Assembly: GCA_002451555.1 (NCBI GenBank)
Contig: DKCU01000048.1
Coordinates: 1-5,317, forward strand
Length of the DNA: 5,317 nucleotides
From: Candidatus Segatella albertsiae
GTDB taxonomy: Bacteria; Bacteroidota; Bacteroidia; Bacteroidales; Bacteroidaceae
Reading direction: 5' to 3'
Position numbers and translations under genes: made by a program. Each line of letters begins with the position of its first letter. Within the stretch, counting starts at the first letter, position 1. This document shows positions 1-5,317 of the stretch, piece by piece. Under the pieces are notes generated by a model that saw only the letters and a list, made by a program, of their open reading frames with translations, did no database searches and had not been told where the DNA came from.

Positions 1-1408
1 GCAAAGAGGTCTTACCATGGTCAACGTGACCCATCACGGTTACGATTGGAGCACGTGGAACCAAGTCGTTCTCATCGTCCTCTTCCTCGCTCACTGCCTC
101 CTGAACGTCGGCACTCACGTACTCAGTCTTGAAGCCGAACTCCTCTGCCACCATGTTGATGGTCTCGGCATCGAGGCGTTGGTTGATGGAAACCATGATA
201 CCCACACCCATCAAGGTAGAGATGACCTGAGTAACAGAGATATTCATCATCGTAGCCAACTCGCTAACGGTAACAAACTCGGTGAGCTTCAGAATCTTGC
301 TTTCCTTCTGCTCCTGACGAGCCTGGTCTTGCAACTTCTCCTGGACAGCCTCACGTTTCTCCTTACGATACTTAGCACCCTTCTTGTTCTGGCTCTTGTT
401 GGTCAAGCGAGCAAGAGTCTCCTTTACCTGGCGTGCTACAGCCTCGTCATCTACCTCTATCTGACGCTGGTTGTTTTTGTTGTTGTTTTTATTTTTATTC
501 TTATTCTTCTTCTTGCCACCGCCATTGTTGTTTTGGTTGCCGCCGTTATTCTTGCCGCCCCCATTATTCTGGTTGACCTCAGCGTTAATATCCACGCGTT
601 CCTTATTGATACGAACGCGCTTTTTACGCTCACTGTGCTGCTGGGCAAGTTTCTCCTCACGTTCCTTACGGCGCTCCTCCTTTGTCTTTTTCTTAGGACG
701 AGTGCTTTGGTTAAGAGAAGACAAGTCTATCTTACCCAAGACTTTAGGTTCATTTGCAGAGAATTTCTTCTCACTCTTCAAAGTGAACACACTTCCAGAA
801 GTAGCAGTCTCAGTTGGTTTACCAACTTGTTTTGGCTGATTGTTGTTAGCCTGATTTTGCATTGTTTTTTGCTTATTTTGCTTCTGCTGACCACTATTCT
901 GTCCACCATTCTGAGCGTTAGAGTCGTTACGTCTCTGCTCACCATTATGTTTTTGGTGTTCACTAGAAGATTTTGCCTCAGCTTTCGAAGCCTGTTTTTC
1001 TGACGCGGGGCTGACGGCAGCAGCCACTTTTTTCATGGACGCCTCATTCTTAACTGGAGCAGCAGACTTAGCAGCAGGAGCCTTTCCGATGCTATCCAAG
1101 TCGATCTTACCCAACGGTTTAAATTGTTGCTTACCATTGGATTTCAAGACGCTCTCAGCATGATTGTCCTTCTGCTCAGGCGCACGTTTTTTATCTTTTG
1201 TCTTCTTTGGGAAAAGCTTCTCGGCCTGATTACGAACTTCCTTGTCTTGGCAAAAGGCATCGCTAAGAGCCTTGTATTGCTGGTCGCTAAGTTTGAAGTT
1301 CGGATCATCCTTCACCTCTCCCAGTTCTTTTTTCTTTGATAAGAACTCAACTGCCGTCTGAGCCCCTATGTTCAATTCACGTAGTGCTTTATTTAATCTG
1401 ATGCTCAT
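1..1408 (-). CDS. infB: Translation initiation factor IF-2, N-terminal 469 codons (cut by window edge)
   Basis: IF2 is the cytoplasmic GTPase that brings initiator fMet-tRNA to the 30S subunit and promotes 50S joining. The frame is open from ATG at 1408 to the left edge, so the C-terminal half is missing from the window. Residues 1 to about 50 (MSIRLNKALRELNIG...) form the first IF2 N-terminal helical domain. Residues about 55-370 are a long, charged, low-complexity linker with an Asn/Gly/Lys tract at 279-313. A second IF2_N-type domain lies at about 371-431 (LTEFVTVSELATMMNISVTQ). The GTPase domain starts near 451 with RAPIVTVMGHVDHGKTSL, whose P-loop GHVDHGKT is at 460-467. The linker is probably disordered and fast-evolving, as is usual for this family. 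The start is chosen because MSIRLNK is the typical Bacteroidota IF2 N-terminus. The gene lies 58 bp downstream of nusA and is probably co-transcribed with it. Confidence 0.97.
   Translation of the reverse strand, partial: MSIRLNKALRELNIGAQTAVEFLSKKKELGEVKDDPNFKLSDQQYKALSDAFCQDKEVRNQAEKLFPKKTKDKKRAPEQKDNHAESVLKSNGKQQFKPLGKIDLDSIGKAPAAKSAAPVKNEASMKKVAAAVSPASEKQASKAEAKSSSEHQKHNGEQRRNDSNAQNGGQNSGQQKQNKQKTMQNQANNNQPKQVGKPTETATSGSVFTLKSEKKFSANEPKVLGKIDLSSLNQSTRPKKKTKEERRKEREEKLAQQHSERKKRVRINKERVDINAEVNQNNGGGKNNGGNQNNNGGGKKKNKNKNKNNNKNNQRQIEVDDEAVARQVKETLARLTNKSQNKKGAKYRKEKREAVQEKLQDQARQEQKESKILKLTEFVTVSELATMMNISVTQVISTLMGVGIMVSINQRLDAETINMVAEEFGFKTEYVSADVQEAVSEEEDDENDLVPRAPIVTVMGHVDHGKTSL
470..574 (-). 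repeat. Asn/Gly/Lys low-complexity tract inside infB
   Basis: This stretch encodes IF2 residues 279-313. It is a run of Asn, Gly and Lys with GGG triplets at 283-285 and 296-298, then alternating K-N and poly-N. On the plus strand it appears as T-rich triplets (ttg, ttt, att, ctt). Codons within the tract are mixed (AAT/AAC, AAA/AAG, GGC/GGT), so this is amino-acid-level low complexity more than a pure DNA microsatellite. It lies in the linker between the two N-terminal domains and probably acts as a flexible, positively charged tether. It could vary in length between strains. Confidence 0.85.
722..739 (-). repeat. Intragenic direct repeat, copy 2, encoding LGKIDL in IF2
   Basis: These 18 bases differ at one position from 1097-1114. 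Both copies are in the same reading frame and encode Leu-Gly-Lys-Ile-Asp-Leu; this copy is IF2 residues 224-229. It is followed by Ser-Ser-Leu-Asn and a strongly basic stretch (RPKKKTKEERRKERE). The repeat may be a short linear motif in the disordered linker or the relic of an internal duplication. Confidence 0.7.
1097..1114 (-). repeat. Intragenic direct repeat, copy 1, encoding LGKIDL in IF2
   Basis: This is the first copy of the 18-base repeat (17 of 18 bases identical to 722-739). It encodes IF2 residues 99-104, in the context KPLGKIDLDSIG. The second copy reads KVLGKIDLSSLN, so similarity extends slightly beyond the core at the protein level. Confidence 0.7.
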
Positions 1409-1422
1409 ATATTATTATTTAT

Positions 1423-1428
1423 ACTCCT
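1423..1428 (-). promoter_or_regulatory. Possible Shine-Dalgarno-like AGGAGT upstream of infB
   Basis: The minus strand reads AGGAGT here, followed by 14 AT-rich bases before the infB ATG at 1408. The spacing is longer than the usual optimum of 5-9 bases, and Bacteroidota rely little on Shine-Dalgarno pairing, so it may be coincidental. The intervening A/T-rich, unstructured sequence is itself typical of efficient start sites in this phylum. The 58-bp nusA-infB gap shows no convincing terminator or consensus promoter. Confidence 0.3.
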
Positions 1429-1466
1429 ATTCTAATATCTCAAAAAAAAGATTCGATACCTCACTA

Positions 1467-2729
1467 TTACTGTTCGAACTCAGCGCGCAATATGCTCAAC
1501 ACATTATCGACGGTCTCTTCCTCCAAGTCTGCCTTCTCCACGAGCATATCACGAGGAGCATTCAGCACCTGCTTGGCAGTGTCCAAGCCGATACCCTTGA
1601 TGGCATCGATTACCCACTGGTCAATTTCATCAGAGAATTCATCCAAGTAGATATCCTCGTCAGCCTGACTCTCGTCTATCTCACGGAACACGTCAATCGT
1701 ATATTCAGTCAACATAGAAGCCAACTTGATGTTCATACCACCACGACCGATGGCCAAGCTTACCTCCTCAGGCTGCAAATACACTTCTGCCTTTTTGTTC
1801 TCCTCATCTATATTGACAGACGAAATCTTTGCTGGCGCAAGAGCACGCTGCACAAACAACTTTATATTGCTTGAGTAATTGATGACATCGAGGTTTTCAT
1901 TACCCAATTCATGAACAATACCATGCACACGGCTACCCTTGACACCGACACACGCTCCAACAGGATCGATTCGCTCGTCAAATGTCTCCACGGCGATCTT
2001 AGCACGCTCGCCTGGCATACGAGCAATACGACGGATAGCGATAAGTCCCTCTGCAATCTCAGGCACCTCAGCTTCCAGCAAACGCTGCAAGAAGATAGGA
2101 GCAGTACGACTCAAGATAATCTTTGGGTTATTGTTCTCGTTATCCACTCGCAAGATGACCGCGCGAACCGTTTCGCCCTTGCGATACTGGTCAGAAGGAA
2201 TCTGCTCAGACTTTGGCAAAATCAGCTCATTGTTCTCATCATCCACCACGAGCACCTCACGCTTCCAAATCTGATAAACCTCACCAGAAATAATCTGACC
2301 TACACGATCCTTATATTTATTATACAAAGAGTCATGCTCCAATTCCAAAATCTTGGAAGCCAAAGTCTGGCGAAGCGTCAAGATGGCACGACGACCGAAC
2401 TTGTTGAAATCCACCTTTTCACTCACGTCCTCGCCGACCTCGTAGTCAGCCTGGATTTTACGAGCCTCAGTCAAAGTGATTTCCTTGTTCTCGTCTTCCA
2501 CCTCATCATCAGCAACAACCACACGGTTACGATAGATTTCGAAGTCGCCCTTATCAGGATTGACAATTACATCAAAGTTTTCATCACTACCGAAAATCTT
2601 AGCAAGCACGTTACGGAAGCTTTCCTCCAACACGCTCACCAATGTAGTACGGTCGATATTCTTGGTTTCTTTGAACTCGCGGAATGTATCAATCATACTC
2701 GCAGTTATTTCTTGCTCTTTTTTAGCCAT
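1467..2729 (-). CDS. nusA: Transcription termination/antitermination factor NusA
   Basis: NusA binds RNA polymerase and nascent RNA and modulates pausing, intrinsic termination and antitermination. The 420-residue protein has the expected order. The N-terminal RNA polymerase-binding domain spans about 1-135. The S1 domain (about 140-207) opens with YKDRVGQIISGEVYQ. The KH1 domain contains DPVGACVGVKGSRVHGIVHE, with its GxxG loop at G262-G265. The KH2 domain contains SLAIGRGGMNIKLASML, with its loop at G328-G331. An acidic hinge (about 352-370) leads to a C-terminal helix-hairpin-helix-like segment (about 371-416, DAIKGIGLDTAKQVL). It is shorter than the 495-residue E. coli protein, which has two acidic C-terminal repeats; here there is room for only one. 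The ATG lies 3 bases after the rimP stop codon, indicating tight operon coupling. Upstream transcription probably starts at the promoter before rimP. Confidence 0.98.
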   Translation of the reverse strand: MAKKEQEITASMIDTFREFKETKNIDRTTLVSVLEESFRNVLAKIFGSDENFDVIVNPDKGDFEIYRNRVVVADDEVEDENKEITLTEARKIQADYEVGEDVSEKVDFNKFGRRAILTLRQTLASKILELEHDSLYNKYKDRVGQIISGEVYQIWKREVLVVDDENNELILPKSEQIPSDQYRKGETVRAVILRVDNENNNPKIILSRTAPIFLQRLLEAEVPEIAEGLIAIRRIARMPGERAKIAVETFDERIDPVGACVGVKGSRVHGIVHELGNENLDVINYSSNIKLFVQRALAPAKISSVNIDEENKKAEVYLQPEEVSLAIGRGGMNIKLASMLTEYTIDVFREIDESQADEDIYLDEFSDEIDQWVIDAIKGIGLDTAKQVLNAPRDMLVEKADLEEETVDNVLSILRAEFEQ

Positions 2730-2732
2730 AGT

Positions 2733-3200
2733 TTATTTGAAACTTATTAAGTATTTTGTATATTTTACCTTATCCATCTGGAACGCATAGTCAACCTCTT
2801 GCTTAACCGGGCGTTTTTTGCCTTCCACTTTCACCTTTTCCTCGACACTGACCGTAAAGTCATTGCCATCAACAGCCTTGAGGATGCCCTTCACCTTCTT
2901 ACCATCGGCATCGAGCACCTCCACTTCCTTACCAACGAAGTTGATGTACTGCTGAGGAACCTTAAACGGTTGACCAAGGCCCGCTGAGCCGACTTCCAAT
3001 TCGAAGTCTTCCTTCTCACGATCCAAATGGTCTTCGATAAACCTACTCAGATTCACGCAATCCTCAATCCATACACCATCCACATGGTCTATCTCGACAA
3101 CAATCTTGTTGTCCTGACTAATTTCGATGTCCACCAAGAAATATTCCTTATCTTGGAGCCACTCATCCACTAATGTTTTTACGACGTTTTTGTCAATCAT
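2733..3200 (-). CDS. rimP: Ribosome maturation factor RimP
   Basis: RimP binds the free 30S subunit and assists its late maturation in the cytoplasm. Starting at ATG 3200 (MIDKNVVKTLVDEWL) gives 155 residues, the usual size for the family. The N-terminal alpha/beta domain (about 1-75) includes YFLVDIEISQDNKIVVEID and the segment FELEVGSAGLGQPFK, the Bacteroidota form of the conserved LEVSSPGLDRPL motif. The C-terminal domain (about 85-155) is a small SH3-like beta barrel (FVGKEVEVLDADGKKVKGIL). The frame is open further upstream to an ATG at 3293. That start is rejected because the extra residues match nothing in RimP and the extension overlaps a consensus promoter and a leader hairpin. It is the first gene of the rimP-nusA-infB operon. 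A short AAGG precedes the start by 7 bases. Confidence 0.96.
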   Translation of the reverse strand: MIDKNVVKTLVDEWLQDKEYFLVDIEISQDNKIVVEIDHVDGVWIEDCVNLSRFIEDHLDREKEDFELEVGSAGLGQPFKVPQQYINFVGKEVEVLDADGKKVKGILKAVDGNDFTVSVEEKVKVEGKKRPVKQEVDYAFQMDKVKYTKYLISFK

Positions 3201-3219
3201 ATATACCTTATTAAAATAA

Positions 3220-3248
3220 AATGAGGAACTCTTTGCGAGCCCCTCATT
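3220..3248 (-). promoter_or_regulatory. Leader hairpin with U-rich tail before rimP (candidate attenuator)
   Basis: A 12-bp inverted repeat pairs 3248-3237 with 3231-3220 around a 5-base GCAAA loop, read on the minus strand. Ten pairs are Watson-Crick and two are G-U. The two G-U pairs form only in minus-strand RNA and would be A-C mismatches in plus-strand RNA, so the structure fits the rimP transcript. Just after the stem the RNA continues UUAUUUU, and with the last stem bases it reads UUUUAUUUU, like an imperfect intrinsic terminator tail. The hairpin begins about 10 bases after the expected transcription start and ends 19 bases before the rimP ATG. It could be an attenuator, a 5' stabilising hairpin, or a terminator for the upstream protease gene. 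Confidence 0.7.
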
Positions 3249-3262
3249 CCACTGAACGTTTG

Positions 3263-3294
3263 CAAAATTACGAATATTTTCGAGATTATCCAAA
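3263..3294 (-). promoter_or_regulatory. Bacteroidota sigma-ABfr-type promoter for rimP-nusA-infB
   Basis: On the minus strand TTTG (3294-3291) is followed by exactly 20 bases and then TAATTTTG (3270-3263). This matches the Bacteroidota housekeeping consensus TTTG - 19 to 21 bp - TAnnTTTG at every specified base. The predicted transcription start lies near 3255-3258, giving a leader of about 55 nt before the rimP ATG at 3200. Confidence 0.75.
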
Positions 3295-3337
3295 ATTTTT
3301 GCAACTTTTTCTTTCTAACTTGCGCATTTTTAATGTA

Positions 3338-3372
3338 TTGTGCACGATTTTGGCGCAAAACAGCACAAAATC
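3338..3372 (-). terminator. Weak terminator candidate after the S41 protease gene
   Basis: The segment lies 15 bases after the protease stop codon. It contains overlapping inverted repeats: GATTTTG/CAAAATC (3372-3366 with 3352-3346) and TTGTGC/GCACAA (3368-3363 with 3343-3338). These are alternative pairings and cannot all form together. The stems are A/U-rich and are not followed by a clear U tract, so efficient intrinsic termination is doubtful. Some transcripts may read through into rimP. Confidence 0.3.
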
Positions 3373-3386
3373 AAGCATCAATCTCA

Positions 3387-5087
3387 CTATTTTTTAACAT
3401 TATTCTTGTTCAAGCCTTTAGCATTATCCTTGTTCGGATGCAACAACTTTTGATAGCCCTCCGCATCATCCAAGAGTTTTACAGCTTCCTTCACTTGCTT
3501 GTCATAACGCAAAGAATTTTGGATAGCACCTTTCTGATAATAGTAAGCTGCCACGATGTCATTCTCCAAGATTTGCTTGATGGTCTGCTTATTATATTCC
3601 AAGTCCTTGGCCACATTGTGGCTCAACTTTTTCTTCAAGGCTTCTATCTCAGGCTTCGCATCATCATAATAACCCTCGAATTTCGCCAGTTTCTCCAAGT
3701 CCTTCAGATACTTTTCTGTCTCACGGTCATACTTAAAGTCTGCCTTCAAGACCCTTTCCTTAAACTCGTCATAATCCGCATCCGTCAGTGCGAACTCAGC
3801 AGCAGGAGCAATCGTAGGGTGCTTCGCTATATAATCTATCTCATAATTGAGCATGACCTCATTACTGTCACGAGCCCCAGCTAGATAAAACGCAATGTTA
3901 GGAACCGTATCAGCCTTCACTTCGATATCGGGTTTGATTCCACCACCATCTCTCACTTCCCTACCAGCTTCGGTATAGAACACTTTAGTCAAGGAATCAG
4001 GCACGTGCTCCACATAGCCACCTTTGGCATGTTTGTAGTTCAAAGCCTGCACGCATCTACCACTTGGGATGAAGTACTTGGCAGTGGTCAACTTCATCTG
4101 TCCATTGTATGGCAAATCCATAGTCGTTTGCACAAGACCTTTTCCATACGTGCGCGTACCTAATATAATAGCACGGTCGTAATCCTGCAAGCACCCACTT
4201 GTAATCTCACTTGCACTTGCCGTATTCTCGTTCACCAACACCACAATAGGCATCAAGGTATCAAGAGGTTCCACCGTAGTTTTATAGACATTGTTAGAAC
4301 GCTGCAATTTTCCCTTCATCGACAAGACAAGCTTATTCTTCGGCAAGAACATATTGACAATGCTCACAGCTTCGGTTACAGAGCCGCCCCCATTGTTTCT
4401 CAAATCGAAAATCAACTTTTGTGCGCCTTGTTTCTTCAAGTCAATGAAAGCACGGCGCACATCCTTGGCTGAATTTTCCGTAAAGCTATTAAAATTAATA
4501 TAGCCTACATGATTTTGCAGCATACCATAATATGGGAGATAAGGCATCTGGATGGTACGTCGCGTGATTTTCATTTTCATTTCCTTGCCCGTGCTAGGTC
4601 TCTTTATCTTGATGATGAAAGAAGTACCAGGTTCTCCACGCAAATGGTCGCTCACATACGCTACATCTTTGCCAACCATGGAGGTATCGGCGATACTCAA
4701 GATAATATCGCCTTTCTTCAACCCCGCTTCAGCCGCCGGCATGTTCTCGTAAGGTTCATCAACAACCACACGTTGCAACTGGTTATTGTAGCGAATCAAG
4801 GCACCCACGCCAGCATATTTACCTGTAAGCATACGCTTCAGTTCTTGCTGATCAGACTCAGGATAGTAAGTTGTATAAGGATCCAAGCTACCCAGCATAG
4901 CCTTGATGCCATTGCCAATCACCTCATCAGCATCAAGCGTATCGACATACATCATATCCAGGTTTTTATATATGGCTGTGAAGACATCCATATTCTTAGC
5001 CACCTTAAAGTCGTGGTCAGCATCTTTCTGCGAGAAACTTGGCAATACTAAGAGCAATGCCAGCATCGAAATCAATATTTTTTTCAT
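3387..5087 (-). CDS. Exported PDZ-containing S41 family C-terminal processing protease (CtpA/Prc-like)
   Basis: This is a 566-residue serine protease of the carboxyl-terminal processing family, expected to trim or degrade proteins in the periplasm. The N-terminus (MKKILISMLALLLVLPSFSQ) is a Sec signal peptide with likely signal peptidase I cleavage after Ser19. It has no lipobox Cys. A helical segment (about 27-85) precedes a PDZ domain at about 88-176 (KYAGVGALI, AAEAGLKKGDIILSI). The S41 core spans about 180-392. It contains FDLRNNGGG at 228-235, the nucleophile Ser291 in NENTASASE, Lys316 in GTRTYGKGLVQ and Gln320. The Ser-Lys spacing of 25 and Lys-Gln spacing of 4 match the known catalytic arrangement, so the enzyme should be active. 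GGGIKPDIEV (381-390) is the usual end of the core. The charged, helical tail (about 395-566) ends in a Lys/Asn-rich stretch, and its function is not apparent. The physiological substrate cannot be read from the sequence. Confidence 0.95.
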   Translation of the reverse strand: MKKILISMLALLLVLPSFSQKDADHDFKVAKNMDVFTAIYKNLDMMYVDTLDADEVIGNGIKAMLGSLDPYTTYYPESDQQELKRMLTGKYAGVGALIRYNNQLQRVVVDEPYENMPAAEAGLKKGDIILSIADTSMVGKDVAYVSDHLRGEPGTSFIIKIKRPSTGKEMKMKITRRTIQMPYLPYYGMLQNHVGYINFNSFTENSAKDVRRAFIDLKKQGAQKLIFDLRNNGGGSVTEAVSIVNMFLPKNKLVLSMKGKLQRSNNVYKTTVEPLDTLMPIVVLVNENTASASEITSGCLQDYDRAIILGTRTYGKGLVQTTMDLPYNGQMKLTTAKYFIPSGRCVQALNYKHAKGGYVEHVPDSLTKVFYTEAGREVRDGGGIKPDIEVKADTVPNIAFYLAGARDSNEVMLNYEIDYIAKHPTIAPAAEFALTDADYDEFKERVLKADFKYDRETEKYLKDLEKLAKFEGYYDDAKPEIEALKKKLSHNVAKDLEYNKQTIKQILENDIVAAYYYQKGAIQNSLRYDKQVKEAVKLLDDAEGYQKLLHPNKDNAKGLNKNNVKK

Positions 5088-5117
5088 GCTTATCGTATTT
5101 TATATGAGTTTTGCGCA

Positions 5118-5125
5118 CAAAATTA
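5118..5125 (-). promoter_or_regulatory. Candidate -7 element for the S41 protease gene
   Basis: The minus strand reads TAATTTTG, an exact TAnnTTTG match identical to the rimP -7 box, ending 30 bases before the protease ATG at 5087. No TTTG is present at the standard 19-21 bp upstream; the nearest, at 5141-5138, is only 12 bp away. The promoter is therefore either weak, dependent on an activator, or placed elsewhere in the gap. Confidence 0.45.
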
Positions 5126-5140
5126 CTCATTTCTTTGCAA

Positions 5141-5160
5141 AAGCTACCCTTTTTTAGCTT
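5141..5160. repeat. Inverted repeat between the divergent protease and tRNA promoters
   Basis: A perfect 6-bp inverted repeat AAGCTA/TAGCTT flanks an 8-base pyrimidine spacer (CCCTTTTT on the plus strand). It lies just upstream of the candidate protease -7 box and outside both predicted transcripts, which would suit a protein-binding site better than an RNA hairpin. In A/T-rich DNA a repeat this short may be chance. The rest of the 5161-5227 gap is A-rich and holds nothing else I can identify. Confidence 0.3.
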
Positions 5161-5227
5161 AAAAAGTGCCAACAAGACGGAAAAAACATACATTTTATAA
5201 GAAAAAGCAAAAAAAGTTGGAGAAAAA

Positions 5228-5259
5228 TTTGGTAGAATCATGAAAAGTTAGTACTTTTG
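5228..5259 (+). promoter_or_regulatory. Bacteroidota-type promoter for the tRNA gene
   Basis: TTTG at 5228-5231 is followed by exactly 20 bases and TACTTTTG at 5252-5259, a full match to the Bacteroidota consensus TTTG - 19 to 21 bp - TAnnTTTG. The expected start near 5264-5267 leaves a precursor leader of about 35 nt before the mature tRNA 5' end at 5300, to be removed by RNase P. Confidence 0.75.
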
Positions 5260-5299
5260 CACTCGCAAATAAGGACTTTTAGTTTTTATCTTTGCAAAT

Positions 5300-5317
5300 G
5301 CTTCAATAGCTCAGTTG
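5300..5317 (+). tRNA. tRNA gene, first 18 bases (cut by window edge; identity unknown)
   Basis: The last 18 bases fit the 5' end of a tRNA: a 7-base acceptor strand GCTTCAA, T8 and A9, D-stem strand GCTC, then AGTTG opening the D-loop. The TAGCTCAGTTGG-type box (internal A-box equivalent) is highly characteristic. The anticodon and 3' half lie outside the window, so the amino acid cannot be assigned. A consensus promoter lies just upstream on the same strand. Confidence 0.82.

Noticed and set aside
17..1003. Long plus-strand open frame with a hydrophobic, Leu-rich translation resembling a membrane protein
   Set aside because: It is the antisense of infB. The Leu/Val/Phe richness comes from reading the complement of Lys/Glu/Asn codons, and the minus-strand IF2 match is unambiguous.
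1409..1466. Possible terminator in the nusA-infB gap because of a run of eight T on the minus strand
   Set aside because: The only pairing next to the run is 4 bp, too weak for an intrinsic terminator, and nusA-infB co-transcription is the conserved arrangement.
1911..2750. Plus-strand open frame of 279 codons
   Set aside because: It lies antisense to nusA, resembles no known family, and the conserved NusA KH and S1 motifs on the other strand explain the region.
3333..3884. Plus-strand open frame of 183 codons starting in the protease-rimP gap
   Set aside because: Most of it is antisense to the C-terminal tail of the protease. The Leu/Ile-rich translation is typical of the complement of charged helical sequence.
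4509..5051. Plus-strand open frame of 180 codons
   Set aside because: It is antisense to the S41 protease PDZ and N-terminal regions. It has no recognisable domain and no promoter.
5017..5241. Minus-strand open frame of 74 codons overlapping the protease start
   Set aside because: It is out of frame with the protease, spans the A/T-rich divergent promoter region, and has no recognisable content.
1..5317. Novel defence, mobile or biosynthetic system
   Set aside because: Every sizeable coding region is a recognised core gene. There are no transposase, integrase, toxin-antitoxin or CRISPR-like repeats and no long unexplained gaps.

Overview
The window is a chromosomal housekeeping region from a member of the phylum Bacteroidota, most likely Bacteroidales. 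A Prevotella/Segatella- or Bacteroides-like host is inferred, but the species cannot be fixed from the sequence alone. Three things support this. The intergenic promoters match the Bacteroidota pattern TTTG - about 20 bp - TAnnTTTG. Start codons mostly lack Shine-Dalgarno sequences. The proteins have Bacteroidota-type variants, including IF2 beginning MSIRLNK, a 420-residue NusA and a PDZ/S41 protease with a long C-terminal tail.

All protein genes lie on the minus strand, so in transcription order the window reads right to left. At the right edge (5300-5317) are the first 18 bases of a plus-strand tRNA gene with its own consensus promoter. Divergent from it is an exported S41-family carboxyl-terminal processing protease (5087-3387) with signal peptide, PDZ domain and intact Ser-Lys-Gln catalytic residues. 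A 186-bp gap follows. It holds a weak terminator candidate, then an excellent Bacteroidota promoter, then a 12-bp hairpin with a U-rich tail in the leader of the next operon. That operon is rimP (3200-2733), nusA (2729-1467) and infB (1408 to beyond the left edge). infB is cut just after the P-loop of its GTPase domain.

rimP-nusA-infB is the widely conserved operon joining 30S subunit maturation (RimP), transcription elongation, termination and antitermination (NusA) and translation initiation (IF2). In E. coli the operon begins with a tRNA gene and is autoregulated by NusA at the level of termination. Here the nearby tRNA points the other way and is separated from rimP by the protease gene. 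The rimP leader nevertheless carries a terminator-like hairpin, the most interesting regulatory signal in the window.

I found no mobile element, CRISPR array, phage gene or novel multi-gene system. The region looks like ordinary core genome with a few regulatory and low-complexity features worth checking.
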